From contig NC_017585.1 in the NCBI RefSeq assembly GCF_000240165.1, positions 992,001 through 1,056,000 on the forward strand: a stretch of DNA of 64,000 nt, given 5' to 3'. This DNA comes from Streptantibioticus cattleyicolor NRRL 8057 = DSM 46488. GTDB taxonomy: Bacteria; Actinomycetota; Actinomycetes; Streptomycetales; Streptomycetaceae. The number at the start of each line of letters is the position of its first letter. The first letter of the stretch is position 1. The translations under genes were made by a program, and so were the position numbers. Positions 15,076-23,229 of the stretch are shown here, in pieces. The notes under the pieces are model-generated. The model saw only the letters and a list, made by a program, of their open reading frames with translations. It was not told the origin of the DNA and did not search any database.

Positions 15076-15537
15076 TCACTCCACCAAAGCCGTGGCGATG
15101 CGGTCGAGGTCGGCGAGGAGCGCGGTCATGCGATGTGAGGGGATGGCCTCGGTCATGCGTTGTTCGACGGCGTAGACCGCGGTCTGGACGGCGGCGAGGC
15201 GGGCGCGGCCCTCTTCGGTGAGGTGGGCGGGGCGGGCGCGGCCGTGGTCGGGGGCGGTGGGGCGGGTGATGAGGCCGGCGTCCTGGAGGCCGCGCAGGAC
15301 GACGTTGCCGGACTGCCGGGTGACGAAGGTGGCGCGGGCGAGGTCGGCGTTGGACATGCCGGGGTGCAGGGCCAGCAGCTCCAGGGTGGCGTATTGCGGC
15401 ACGGTCAGCCCGTGCTCGCGCAGCACCTTGTCCATGGCGCCGCGCAGCGCGGCCTGGGCGCGTTTGAGCAGGTAGCCCACGTGATTGGTGACCTCGTCCG
15501 CGGAGTGGCGCGGTTGCGTCGGGGTGGTCTTCTTCAT
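15076..15537 (-). CDS. MarR-family transcriptional regulator
   Basis: The 153-residue protein has the MarR winged helix: YATLELLALHPGMSNADLAR, FVTRQSGNVVLRGLQDAGLI and a wing with ARPAHLTEEGRAR. Its ATG overlaps the first of two identical-plan inverted repeats (15536-15598) in the space shared with the divergent VOC gene, so it probably represses both. The ligand is unknown. Confidence 0.88.
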   Translation of the reverse strand: MKKTTPTQPRHSADEVTNHVGYLLKRAQAALRGAMDKVLREHGLTVPQYATLELLALHPGMSNADLARATFVTRQSGNVVLRGLQDAGLITRPTAPDHGRARPAHLTEEGRARLAAVQTAVYAVEQRMTEAIPSHRMTALLADLDRIATALVE

Positions 15538-15598
15538 GTCAGCATTTTGACATAGCGGCCGGAGGATCCTAGCCTCGGGTATGTCAAAGTTCTGACAT
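15536..15598. promoter_or_regulatory. Two MarR-type operators ATGTCA-N6-TGACAT
   Basis: ATGTCA, six bases, TGACAT occurs at 15536-15553 and again at 15581-15598, with perfect arms in both and centres 45 bp apart. The first includes the MarR start codon; the second lies 18 bases before the VOC gene start. Matching arms and spacing make a shared regulator very likely, and the divergent MarR protein is the obvious candidate. Confidence 0.8.
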
Positions 15599-15616
15599 GT
15601 GAATCGAGGAAGACCC

Positions 15617-15988
15617 ATGTCTGTCACCATCGACGGCCCCGACTTCGTCGCCCTGCAAGTCCGTGACCTGGAGGCGGCGGCGGCGTTCTGCGAGCGCCAC
15701 CTTGGCCTGCGCCGGGCCCAGGTCTCGCCGCCGCACGCGGTCGTGTTCGACACCGAGCCGACGCCGTTCGCCCTGCGGGAGCCGCTCCCCGGCGTGGACC
15801 TCGACGCCGTCGCCCGGCCCGGCCTCGGCGTGGTGATGTGGTTCCGCACGCAGGACGCCCACAAGCTCCACGACCAGCTGGTCGCCGCCGGGGTCACGAT
15901 CCTCACCCCGATCACCCAGAGCCCGTTCGGGCCGATGTTCTCCTTCGAGGGCCCGGAGGGCTACACGCTCACGGCGCACGGAGGCTGA
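15617..15988 (+). CDS. VOC-superfamily (glyoxalase/bleomycin resistance fold) protein
   Basis: The 123-residue protein has one vicinal-oxygen-chelate module pair: FVALQVRDLEAAAAFCERHL, HAVVFDTEPTPFALREPLPG, and the closing SPFGPMFSFEGPEGYTLTAH with a Glu in the position used for metal binding. Such proteins act as glyoxalase-like enzymes or drug-binding resistance proteins. GAGGAAG lies eight bases before the ATG at 15617. Control by the divergent MarR protein suggests an inducible detoxification role. Confidence 0.82.
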   Translation: MSVTIDGPDFVALQVRDLEAAAAFCERHLGLRRAQVSPPHAVVFDTEPTPFALREPLPGVDLDAVARPGLGVVMWFRTQDAHKLHDQLVAAGVTILTPITQSPFGPMFSFEGPEGYTLTAHGG

Positions 15989-16134
15989 CCCCCGTCCGCC
16001 GTCCCGGCGCCGTCGACGAACGCCGGGACGGCGGGAGGAGCCCCGGAGCACCGGGCCGGAAAAACCGGTTGCCCGGGGCCGAGAGGGCGCGAGATCATCA
16101 TCGGGTCGTTGCTGTCGCCCCCAGGAGTTAGCCG

Positions 16135-16302
16135 ATGCTCATTCGGAGCGTTCATCCGTCCACGCGGCCGTGCCCGGTCGCATCGACCACGAATGCTTCG
16201 GAGTATCCGCATGCCTACGCAGATCACCGCCCTCGCCGTCACCAAGGCATACCAGGGCCAGGTCGTGCTCGACTCGGTCACCTGCTCGCTCACCGAGGGT
16301 GA
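16135..16302 (+). promoter_or_regulatory. Possible leader ORF of the ABC-F gene
   Basis: AGGAG lies six bases before an ATG at 16135 that opens a 55-codon frame (MLIRSVHPSTRPCPVAS...) ending at TGA 16302, so it overlaps the ABC-F start at 16211 in another frame. The first codons are not GC3-biased, unlike real genes here. The ABC-F ribosome site (GGAG near 16200) falls within a small stem, ATGCT-TCGG-AGTAT. Ribosome-mediated attenuation by a leader peptide is known for several ABC-F and macrolide resistance genes; here it is an inference. Confidence 0.4.
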
Positions 16303-17833
16303 GCGCACCGGGATCATCGGGGAGAACGGTTCCGGCAAGACCACGCTGCTGCGCCTGCTCGCCGGACCGGAGCAGCCCGACAGCGGCGAGATCGTCCTCC
16401 ACGCCACCGGCGGCGTGGGCTACTTCGCCCAGGACGGCGAACTGCCGCCGCACGTCACCGTCGCGCAGGTCGTCGACCACGCCCTCGGCGAACTGCGCGC
16501 CGTCGAAGCCCGTCTGCGCGATCTCGAAGCGCGGATGGCCGACGGTGACACCTCGTCCCTGGCCGAGTACGGCGACCTGCTCACCGTCTTCGAGCTGCGT
16601 GGCGGCTACGAGGCCGACGCCCGCCTGGAGCGCGCCCTGCACGGGCTCGGCCTCGGCCACCTGCCCCGGGACCGTGTGGTCGGCGGGCTGTCCGGCGGCG
16701 AACAGGCACGGCTGCGGCTCGCCTGCGTCCTCGCGTCCGGCCCCGAGGTGCTGCTGCTGGACGAACCCACCAACCACCTCGACGCCTCCGCGCTCACCTG
16801 GCTGGAGACGTATCTGAGCACCCGGCGCGGCACCACGGTGGCGGTCTCCCACGACCGGGCCTTCCTGGAACACGTCACCACCACCTTGCTGGAGGTGGAC
16901 GCCGACCGCCGCCAGGTCTTCCGCTACGGCAACGGCTACGCCGGCTACCTCGCCGAGAAGGCGGCGGCCCGGCAGCGCTGGGCGCAGGCGTACGACGAGT
17001 GGCGGGCCGAGACCGACCGGCTGCGGGAGACGGCGGCCACCACCGCCCGCCGGGTCGCCCCCGGCCGGGCGATGACCGACCGCAACAAGATGGCGTACGG
17101 GCGGGCCGCCGGGCGCGTCCAGCAGTCCGTGGCGAGCCGGGTGCGCAACGCGGAGGAACGGCTGCGCCGGCTCCTCGCCGACCCGGTGCCGGCCCCGCCC
17201 GAACCGTTGCGGTTCACCGCGGCACCACGGCCGGCCGGAGACCCGCAAGGCGCCGTGCTCGACGCCGCCGCCATCACCGTCACCGGCCGCCTCGCCGCCA
17301 CCGACCTCACCGTCACGGCGGGGGAACGGGTGCTGATCACCGGGGCCAACGGCGCGGGCAAGACCACGTTGCTGCGGGTGCTCGCCGGTGAACTGGCCCC
17401 CGACGGCGGACGCGTGTCCCGGCGCGGCCGGATCGGCTACCTGTCCCAGGAGCCGCCCCCCGGCCGCCCCGGCGAGACGCTGCTCGCGGCGTTCGCCCGC
17501 GGCCGGGCCGGTACCGCCGAGGAACACGCCGAACGGCTGCTCGCCCTCGGCCTGTTCACCGCCGACCGGTTCGACACCCCGGTCACCCGGCTCTCCACCG
17601 GTCAGCGGCAGCGCCTCGCCCTGGCCCGGCTGGTCACCGCGCCCGCCGACGTCCTGCTGCTGGACGAGCCGACCAACCACCTCTCCCCGGCCCTGGTCGA
17701 GGAGTTGGAGGAGGCCCTGGCCGGGTTCCCGGGCGCGCTGGTGGTGGTCAGCCACGACCGCAGGCTGCGGGAACGCTGGCGCGGCAGCCGGGTGGAGCTG
17801 GCGGACAGCGGTACCGCCGCACTGCGGATGTGA
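16211..17833 (+). CDS. ABC-F ribosomal protection-type protein
   Basis: The 540-residue protein has two ABC ATPase domains and no membrane segment, the ABC-F plan. The first has GIIGENGSGKTT, LSGGEQARLRLA and LLLDEPTNHLD; the second has LITGANGAGKTT, LSTGQRQRLALA and LLLDEPTNHLS. A charged linker of about 80 residues between them (YDEWRAETDRLRETAATTAR, AGRVQQSVASRVRNAEERLR) is the interdomain arm that reaches the ribosome in resistance members. The start at 16211 gives an intact first domain. The next gene is a virginiamycin B lyase 61 bases downstream, so streptogramin A/lincosamide/pleuromutilin-type protection is the best guess. Confidence 0.88.
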   Translation: MPTQITALAVTKAYQGQVVLDSVTCSLTEGERTGIIGENGSGKTTLLRLLAGPEQPDSGEIVLHATGGVGYFAQDGELPPHVTVAQVVDHALGELRAVEARLRDLEARMADGDTSSLAEYGDLLTVFELRGGYEADARLERALHGLGLGHLPRDRVVGGLSGGEQARLRLACVLASGPEVLLLDEPTNHLDASALTWLETYLSTRRGTTVAVSHDRAFLEHVTTTLLEVDADRRQVFRYGNGYAGYLAEKAAARQRWAQAYDEWRAETDRLRETAATTARRVAPGRAMTDRNKMAYGRAAGRVQQSVASRVRNAEERLRRLLADPVPAPPEPLRFTAAPRPAGDPQGAVLDAAAITVTGRLAATDLTVTAGERVLITGANGAGKTTLLRVLAGELAPDGGRVSRRGRIGYLSQEPPPGRPGETLLAAFARGRAGTAEEHAERLLALGLFTADRFDTPVTRLSTGQRQRLALARLVTAPADVLLLDEPTNHLSPALVEELEEALAGFPGALVVVSHDRRLRERWRGSRVELADSGTAALRM

Positions 17834-17894
17834 CACCACCGTCCCCACCGAAGCTGACGTTGTGTCAGCGTGCTCGGAACACACAGCAAGGAGC

Positions 17895-18800
17895 ATGGAA
17901 TTGCGGCCAGTTGTCCCCGCCATCACGCGTTTCCCGGTCGCCGACGCGGCGGCCGGTCCGTACGCGATCGCCGCGGGTCCGGACGGCGCGTTGTGGTTCA
18001 CCCTGGTGCACGCGGGGGCGATCGGCCGCCTGACCACCGACGGCCGGGTCGACCGGTTCCCGCTGGACTCCGCGTCCTGCGGGCCCTCGGTCATCACGTC
18101 GGGGCCGGACGGGGCGCTGTGGTTCACCCGTTCCCGGGACCACCGCGTGGGGCGGATCACGGTCACCGGTGACGTCACCTCGTTCGCCGTGCCCAGCGCC
18201 GACTGCGGTCCGTTCGGGATCGCCGCGGGCGCTGACGGGGCGCTGTGGTTCACGCAGATGCACACCGACCGGATCGGCCGCGTCACCACCGACGGCCGGG
18301 TGACGGAGTTCCCGCTGCCGGTCCGCGGGGCGTTCCCGTCGGCGATCACGGCCGGTCCGGACGGCGCGTTGTGGTTCACCCTCAACCAGGCCGGAGCCGT
18401 CGGTCGGATCGCGCTCGACGGCACCGCCACCGTCCACCCGCTCCCCACCCCGGGCGCCGGACCGGTCGGCATCACGTGCGGTGCGGACGGCGCCCTGTGG
18501 TTCGTCGAGATCGGCGCCGGCCAGGTGGGGCGGATCACCACGGACGGCGAGGTCACCGAGTTCCCGCTGCCCGACCGCGCCGCCCGGCCGCACGCCATCA
18601 CCGCCGCCCCCGACGGCACCTGCTGGCTCACCGAGTGGGGCGCCAACCGCGTCGCCGCCGTCTCCCCGGACGGCGGCGTGCGCGAGTACGATCTGCCCGC
18701 CCCCGGCTCCGAACCCCACGGCCTGGCCATCGGGCAGGACGGCGCGCTCTACGTGGCGCTGGAGACCGGGGAGATCGTCCGCCTCACGGGGCTCAGTTGA
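17895..18800 (+). CDS. vgb: Virginiamycin B lyase (streptogramin B lyase)
   Basis: The 301-residue protein is a seven-bladed propeller in which the pattern GPDGALWFT recurs in each blade, and it matches the 299-residue Vgb family. Residues His233 (RPHAI), His275 (EPHGLAIG) and Glu290 (YVALE) occupy the positions of the lyase's catalytic His228, His270 and Glu284. The enzyme linearises streptogramin B antibiotics by Mg2+-dependent elimination at the ester bond. AGGAG lies four bases before the ATG, and it follows the ABC-F gene, so the two probably form one operon. Its end overlaps the convergent reductase by eight bases. Some Vgb-like chromosomal propellers lack lyase activity. Confidence 0.85.
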   Translation: MELRPVVPAITRFPVADAAAGPYAIAAGPDGALWFTLVHAGAIGRLTTDGRVDRFPLDSASCGPSVITSGPDGALWFTRSRDHRVGRITVTGDVTSFAVPSADCGPFGIAAGADGALWFTQMHTDRIGRVTTDGRVTEFPLPVRGAFPSAITAGPDGALWFTLNQAGAVGRIALDGTATVHPLPTPGAGPVGITCGADGALWFVEIGAGQVGRITTDGEVTEFPLPDRAARPHAITAAPDGTCWLTEWGANRVAAVSPDGGVREYDLPAPGSEPHGLAIGQDGALYVALETGEIVRLTGLS

Positions 18801-19617
18801 ACGTGTCCGGATCCGGGCCGGTGCGCAAGGCCCGGTCGAGGCCGGCGACGGCGTCGAGGTCGGCGGGGGAGAGGTCGAAGCCGAACACGTCGAGGTTCTG
18901 CCGGATCCGCGCCGGGGTGACCGACTTGGGGATGACCACGTTGCCCGACTGGAGGTGCCAGCGCAGGACGACCTGGGCGGGGGTGCGGCCGAGGCGGGCG
19001 GCGATGTCGGTGATCGCCGGGTCGTCGAGCACGGCGCCCTGGGCGAGCGGGCTCCACGCCTCGGTGACGATGCCGTGCGCGGCGTGGAAGGCACGCAGTT
19101 CCCGCTGCTGGAGGCCGGGGTGGAGCTCGACCTGGTTGACGGCGGGGACGATGCCGGAGGTGTCCAACAGCCGCTCCAGATGGGCGGGTTGGAAGTTGGA
19201 GACGCCGATCGCCCGGGTGCGCCCGTCGGCCAGCAGCCTCTCCAGCGCCCGCCAGGTGTCGGGGTAGCTGTCCCGGGCCGGGGTGGGCCAGTGGATCAGG
19301 TACAGGTCGAGGTGGTCCAGGCCCAGCTTGGCCAGCGAGGCGTCGAACGCCCGCAGCGTGGCGTCGTAGCCGTGGTCCGCGTTCCACACCTTGGTGGTGA
19401 CGAACAGCTCCTCGCGCGGCACCCCGGAGGCGGCCAGGGCGCGGCCCACGCCGGCCTCGTTGCCGTAGACGGCGGCGGTGTCGACGCTGCGGTAACCGGC
19501 CTGGAGGGCGGCGGTGACCGCGGCGGTGGTCTCCTCGTCGGGGACCTGGAAGACACCGAAGCCGAGCTGCGGCATGGTGACGCCGTTGTTGAGGGTGACG
19601 TGGGGGACGGGGGACAT
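18793..19617 (-). CDS. Aldo-keto reductase (2,5-diketo-gluconate reductase-like)
   Basis: The 274-residue protein is a standard AKR barrel: LNNGVTMPQLGFGVFQV, GYRSVDTAAVYGNE (Asp and Tyr), FVTTKVWN (Lys), DLYLIHWPTP (His), and the NADPH-binding end VIPKSVTPARIRQN. All four catalytic residues are present. It resembles the AKR5 group, which reduces ketoses and other carbonyls. The start at 19617 was chosen by family alignment; the longer upstream frame is Pro/Arg-rich shadow. It is convergent with vgb. Confidence 0.9.
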   Translation of the reverse strand: MSPVPHVTLNNGVTMPQLGFGVFQVPDEETTAAVTAALQAGYRSVDTAAVYGNEAGVGRALAASGVPREELFVTTKVWNADHGYDATLRAFDASLAKLGLDHLDLYLIHWPTPARDSYPDTWRALERLLADGRTRAIGVSNFQPAHLERLLDTSGIVPAVNQVELHPGLQQRELRAFHAAHGIVTEAWSPLAQGAVLDDPAITDIAARLGRTPAQVVLRWHLQSGNVVIPKSVTPARIRQNLDVFGFDLSPADLDAVAGLDRALRTGPDPDTFN

Positions 19618-19723
19618 TCCGGTTCTCCTTCGGTGGTGCCGACTCCGGGGTGCGGGTCGCGGGTGCCCGGCCGGTGCGCGGGGTTCCGCGCCGGATCCGG
19701 CCGGACGGCTACGAGGCCCGGGG

Positions 19724-20956
19724 TCAGTGGCGGGCGCCGGAGGTGACGGGGGTGTCGGCGGACGGCCGGGGGAGGGGCGTTCCGCCGGCGACGACGCGCT
19801 CCCCGTGGTGGCCGGCGCGGCGCTCCAGCAGGGTGGAGACCACGGCAAGGCCCAGCGCGGAGGCGGCCATCAGCGCGCCGACCCAGTTGGGCGCGGTGTA
19901 GCCGAGCCCGGCGGAGATCACCACGCCGCCCAGCCAGGCCGCCAGCGCGTTACCGGCGTTGAAGGCACCGATGTTGGCGGCCGAGGCCAGCGTCGGAGCG
20001 CCGTGCGCCTGGTCGAGGACGCGCTTCTGGAGCGGCGGCACGGTGGCGAAGCCGAGGGCGCCGACCAGGAAGACGGCGACCGCGGAGGCGATCTTGTCGT
20101 GGGCGCCGACGGTGAAGAGCGCCAGCACCACGGCGAGGCCGGTGAACGCGGTGTAGAGCATGGCCATCAGCCGCCGGTCGGCGAACTTGCCGCCGAGCAG
20201 GTTGCCGGCCACCATGCCCGCGCCGAAGAGGACCATCAGCCAGGTCACCGAGGAGTCGGCGTAGCCGGCCACCCCGGTCATCATCGGGGCGATGTAGGTG
20301 ATGGCGGCGAAGACCCCGCCGAAGCCGAGCACGGTCATCGCCATGGCGAGCAGCACCTGGAGGTTCTTGAACGCCGCCAGTTCGTGGCGCAGCCGTACGC
20401 CCTGCGGCTTGGGCACGTCGGGCACCAGCTTGGCGACACCGGCCAGACCGACCACGCCGAGCGCGGCGACGACGAGGAAGGTCACCCGCCAGCCGGCGCT
20501 CTGGCCGACGAAGGTGCCCAGCGGTACGCCGACCACGTTGGCGATGGTGAGCCCGGTGAACATCATCGAGATCGCGCCCGCCTTCTTCTCCGGCGCGACC
20601 AGTTCGGCGGCGACCACCGAGCCGATGCCGAAGAAGGCGCCGTGGGCCAGCGAGGCGACGATCCGGCCGAGCAGCATCACCGCGAAGACCGGGGCCACCG
20701 CGGAGAGCACGTTGCCCACCACGAAGAGCCCCATCAGCAGCATGAGCATCCGCTTGCGGGAGATCTTGGTGCCGAGCACCGTCATCAGCGGGGCGCCGAT
20801 GACGACGCCGAGCGCGTAGCCAGTGACCAGGAGGCCGGCGGTGGGCACCGAGACCCCGAAGTCGCCGGCGACCTCGGGCAGCAGGCCCATGATCAGGAAT
20901 TCGGTGGTGCCGATCCCGAAGGCCCCGATCGCGAGGGCCAGGAGCGCGAGTGGCAT
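19724..20956 (-). CDS. MFS drug-efflux-type transporter (DHA1)
   Basis: The 410-residue protein has 12 hydrophobic segments and DHA1 motifs: FGIGTTEFLIMGLLPEVAGD in helix 1, GAPLMTVLGTKISRKRML between helices 2 and 3 (motif A), and GWRVTFLVVA after helix 5. It is close to AraJ/YdhP and the chloramphenicol exporters Cmx/CmlR. It is divergent from a MarR gene across 234 bases containing an ACAATAATTGT palindrome, so efflux is probably induced by the substrate of that regulator. The substrate cannot be named. Confidence 0.9.
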   Translation of the reverse strand: MPLALLALAIGAFGIGTTEFLIMGLLPEVAGDFGVSVPTAGLLVTGYALGVVIGAPLMTVLGTKISRKRMLMLLMGLFVVGNVLSAVAPVFAVMLLGRIVASLAHGAFFGIGSVVAAELVAPEKKAGAISMMFTGLTIANVVGVPLGTFVGQSAGWRVTFLVVAALGVVGLAGVAKLVPDVPKPQGVRLRHELAAFKNLQVLLAMAMTVLGFGGVFAAITYIAPMMTGVAGYADSSVTWLMVLFGAGMVAGNLLGGKFADRRLMAMLYTAFTGLAVVLALFTVGAHDKIASAVAVFLVGALGFATVPPLQKRVLDQAHGAPTLASAANIGAFNAGNALAAWLGGVVISAGLGYTAPNWVGALMAASALGLAVVSTLLERRAGHHGERVVAGGTPLPRPSADTPVTSGARH

Positions 20957-21071
20957 GAGGGGTCATTCCTTCGAAGCGAGGGCGTTGGTCTTCGGCCGAT
21001 CCGGCCGGGTCGGGCCGTGCGACCGGTCTGTCCGTGCGAGCAGTCAAACCGTGCGAGCCTTGCGAGCTTCC

Positions 21072-21113
21072 ACAATAATTGTATGCGCGGGTTAATTGCA
21101 AGCGCGCTATAGT
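21072..21113. promoter_or_regulatory. Operator/promoter region between MFS and MarR genes
   Basis: ACAATAATTGT at 21072-21082 is a perfect 11-base palindrome. AATTGTATGCGCG (21077-21089) is repeated as AATTGCAAGCGCG (21094-21106), two mismatches, 17 bases apart. TATAGT at 21108-21113 could be a -10 box for the MarR gene. This short A/T-rich block stands out in the GC-rich surroundings and is the likely MarR binding site. Confidence 0.6.
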
Positions 21114-21190
21114 GGTCCACGCGTTACATCATGAGGAGACTGGCGACGGACGCGGACCGCCCGCCGCCCTCGGCCCGCCGGAGGGACGCC

Positions 21191-21811
21191 ATGACCGCAA
21201 CGGACCCGGCCCTGACCACCCTGGCCCACAGCTGGTGCGCGCTGACCGTGCTGCACCAGCGCATCGAGGGCCGCATAGAACGCGCGCTCCAGGCCGGACA
21301 CAGGCTGAGCGTGCGCGAGTACTCACTGCTCGAAGTGCTCAGCCGGCAGCACGACGGGGAGGGCGGCCACCTCCAGATGAAGGACCTCGCGACGGCCGTC
21401 GTCCTCAGTCAGAGCGCCACCACCCGCCTGGTCAGCCGGCTGGAGGACCGCGGGCTGCTCTCCCGCTACCTGTGCCCCACCGACCGCCGCGGCATCTACA
21501 CCGACGTCACCGCCGAGGGGCTGGAGTTGCTGCGGCAGGCCCGTCCGACCAACACCGCGGCGTTGCGCGCGGCGCTCGACGAGGCCGCCGGTGACCCGCA
21601 CACCGCCCCCTTGGCGGCGGCGGTCGAACGGCTCCCGGACATCCCCGTCCGCGACGACCGGTCGTCACCGGCTCCGGTCACGCCCTCGGCGGCCGAGGCG
21701 CCCGTTCCCGGCGCGCGGCCCGCCCGCCGCTACCGCCGGGCGCGCCCGACCCGTACCGGCGTCCTCTCCCGGCTCGCCGCGCGCCGTCGCACTCCGAGCG
21801 CGGCCCGCTGA
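21191..21811 (+). CDS. MarR-family regulator with Arg-rich tail
   Basis: The ATG at 21191 follows GGAGGGA, giving 206 residues; an in-frame ATG at 21131 lacks a ribosome site. Residues 1-150 hold the MarR fold (RLSVREYSLLEVLSRQHDGE, LQMKDLATAVVLSQSATTRL, VSRLEDRGLLSRYL, DRRGIYTDVTAEG). A tail of about 50 residues rich in Arg, Ala and Pro follows, longer than usual. It is divergent from the MFS transporter and probably represses it and itself. Confidence 0.87.
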   Translation: MTATDPALTTLAHSWCALTVLHQRIEGRIERALQAGHRLSVREYSLLEVLSRQHDGEGGHLQMKDLATAVVLSQSATTRLVSRLEDRGLLSRYLCPTDRRGIYTDVTAEGLELLRQARPTNTAALRAALDEAAGDPHTAPLAAAVERLPDIPVRDDRSSPAPVTPSAAEAPVPGARPARRYRRARPTRTGVLSRLAARRRTPSAAR

Positions 21812-21823
21812 GCGCGCGCTCGG

Positions 21824-22336
21824 CTAGTCGCCGCAGACGGCCGGGGTGTCGTCGTCGACGGCCACCCCGGCCCGGGCCGCCGCGTCGAGCGCGTCGGTGA
21901 CGCGTTCCAGCGTGTCGCGCAGTTCGACGGCTTCGCGGACGGTCAGTCCGGTGGTCCGGGCGACGGCGAGCGGGACGGGGGCGGCCTTCTCGCGCAGGGC
22001 GCGGCCGGCCGCGGTGAGGGTGACGATCACCGAGCGCTCGTCCTCCGGGCTGCGGTCGCGGCGGACCAGACCGGCCGCGTCGAGCCGCTTGAGCAGCGGC
22101 GAGAGCGTCCCCGAGTCCAGGCGCAGCAGCTCGCCCAGGCGCTTGACCGGCATCTCGCCGTGTTCCCACAGCGCCATCATCGCCAGGTACTGCGGATACG
22201 TCAGCCCGGTCTCCCGCAGCAGCTGCCGGTAGACGCCGCCGAAGGCGCGGGCGGCGGAGTGCAGGGCGAAGCAGATCTGCACGTCGAGCCGGAGCAGGTC
22301 GGGCGCGGATTCCTGGTGGGCTGCGGTACCGGACAT
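21824..22336 (-). CDS. ohrR: OhrR, organic hydroperoxide sensor (MarR family)
   Basis: The 170-residue protein has LRLDVQICFALHSAARAF near the N-terminus, where the Cys corresponds to the reactive Cys of OhrR, and Tyr residues in GLTYPQYLAMM that normally bond to it. The winged helix follows (KRLGELLRLDSGTLSPLLKR, EDERSVIVTLTAAGRAL). Oxidation of the Cys by organic hydroperoxide releases it from DNA. It is divergent from ohr with operators between, so the pair is a complete peroxide-response unit. Confidence 0.92.
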   Translation of the reverse strand: MSGTAAHQESAPDLLRLDVQICFALHSAARAFGGVYRQLLRETGLTYPQYLAMMALWEHGEMPVKRLGELLRLDSGTLSPLLKRLDAAGLVRRDRSPEDERSVIVTLTAAGRALREKAAPVPLAVARTTGLTVREAVELRDTLERVTDALDAAARAGVAVDDDTPAVCGD

Positions 22337-22356
22337 GGAGACGAGTGTACTATTCA

Positions 22357-22383
22357 GTTGTGCGCAATTGAGTTGCGCGCAAC
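22357..22383. promoter_or_regulatory. OhrR operators between ohrR and ohr
   Basis: GTTGCGCGCAAC at 22372-22383 is a perfect 12-bp palindrome, and GTTGTGCGCAAT at 22357-22368 is the same site with two changed bases. Their centres lie 15 bases apart, so two dimers could bind on nearly the same face. They sit between the two starts (22336 and 22413), as expected for control of both genes. Confidence 0.75.
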
Positions 22384-22412
22384 TTAAATGCTCATCCGAA
22401 GGGAACGTCACC

Positions 22413-22826
22413 ATGGACGCCATCTACACCGCCGCCGCCACCGCGGGCGGCCGGGACGGCCGGGCCGTCAGCTCCGACGGACACCTCGACCTGCCGCTCG
22501 CCTTCCCGCCCGCGCTCGGCGGCGACGGCGCGGGGACCAACCCCGAGCAGCTCTTCGCGGCCGGGTACGCCGCCTGCTTCGCCAGCGCGCTGGGCGCCGT
22601 CGGCCGGAGCACCCGCACCGACACCAAGGACACCCGTGTCACCGCCGAGGTCTCCATCGGCAAGGACACCGACGGCGGCTTCGGCCTCGCGGTCACCCTG
22701 CGCGTCGAACTCCCGGCGCACCTGCGGGACGAGACCGGCCGCGCCCTGGTCGAACAGGCCCACGCCTACTGCCCGTACTCCAAGGCCGTGCGCGGCAACA
22801 TCCCGGTCGAACTCGTCGTCGCCTGA
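22413..22826 (+). CDS. ohr: Organic hydroperoxide resistance peroxidase Ohr
   Basis: The 137-residue protein fits the Ohr/OsmC family. The two active-site Cys are in YAACFASALG (peroxidatic) and AYCPYSKAVRGNI (resolving), and the N-terminal domain has the typical FPPALGGDGAGTNPEQLFAA segment with its conserved Arg-containing loop in VSIGKDTDGGFGL. It reduces organic hydroperoxides with lipoyl thiols in the cytoplasm. The ATG at 22413 follows GAAGGGAA. Confidence 0.95.
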   Translation: MDAIYTAAATAGGRDGRAVSSDGHLDLPLAFPPALGGDGAGTNPEQLFAAGYAACFASALGAVGRSTRTDTKDTRVTAEVSIGKDTDGGFGLAVTLRVELPAHLRDETGRALVEQAHAYCPYSKAVRGNIPVELVVA

Positions 22827-22897
22827 CCGCCCGGCCGGGTACGGGTCCGTCCCGGGGCGCCCGGGGCGGACCCGTACCGCGGATCGTCCGGCGCCGG

Positions 22898-23186
22898 TCA
22901 CCGCTCGCCGGCGTCGTCCATCATGTCCGGGAAGAAGCCGTCGTGCCGGACCTGGAACCCCTTCAGCTCCTCCCGGCCGCGCCGTGCGGACTCCGCTACG
23001 CGCTCGAAGTACTCCTCGCGCGGCGCGCCCGGCGTGAACAGCATCAGCGGTCCTCGGTGCCTTCGGGGCCATGTCCACCTTGTAGAGCCCGAACTCGCCC
23101 TGGGTGGTGGCGTGGCCGGCCAGGTAGTGGGTGGTGGTGCCGGCGGGCGAGACGATGTCCGGCGGGGTGTCGGCGGATCGGAACAC
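22898..23186 (-). pseudogene. Remnant of a cupin-domain protein (core deleted)
   Basis: Two pieces in different frames abut near 23055. The upstream piece reads FRSADTPPDIVSPAGTTTHY and GEFGLYKVDMAPKA, the usual N-terminus of a cupin-domain family of about 160 residues. The downstream piece reads LMLFTPGAPREEYFERVAES and ends DDAGER, its usual C-terminus. The roughly 60-residue beta-barrel core with the metal-binding His/Glu residues is missing. An internal deletion that also shifted the frame explains this; it cannot make a working cupin. Confidence 0.75.
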
Positions 23187-23229
23187 CGCGCTGACCTCGC
23201 CCTCTTCGCCGTGGTACCGAGGGCCTGGG

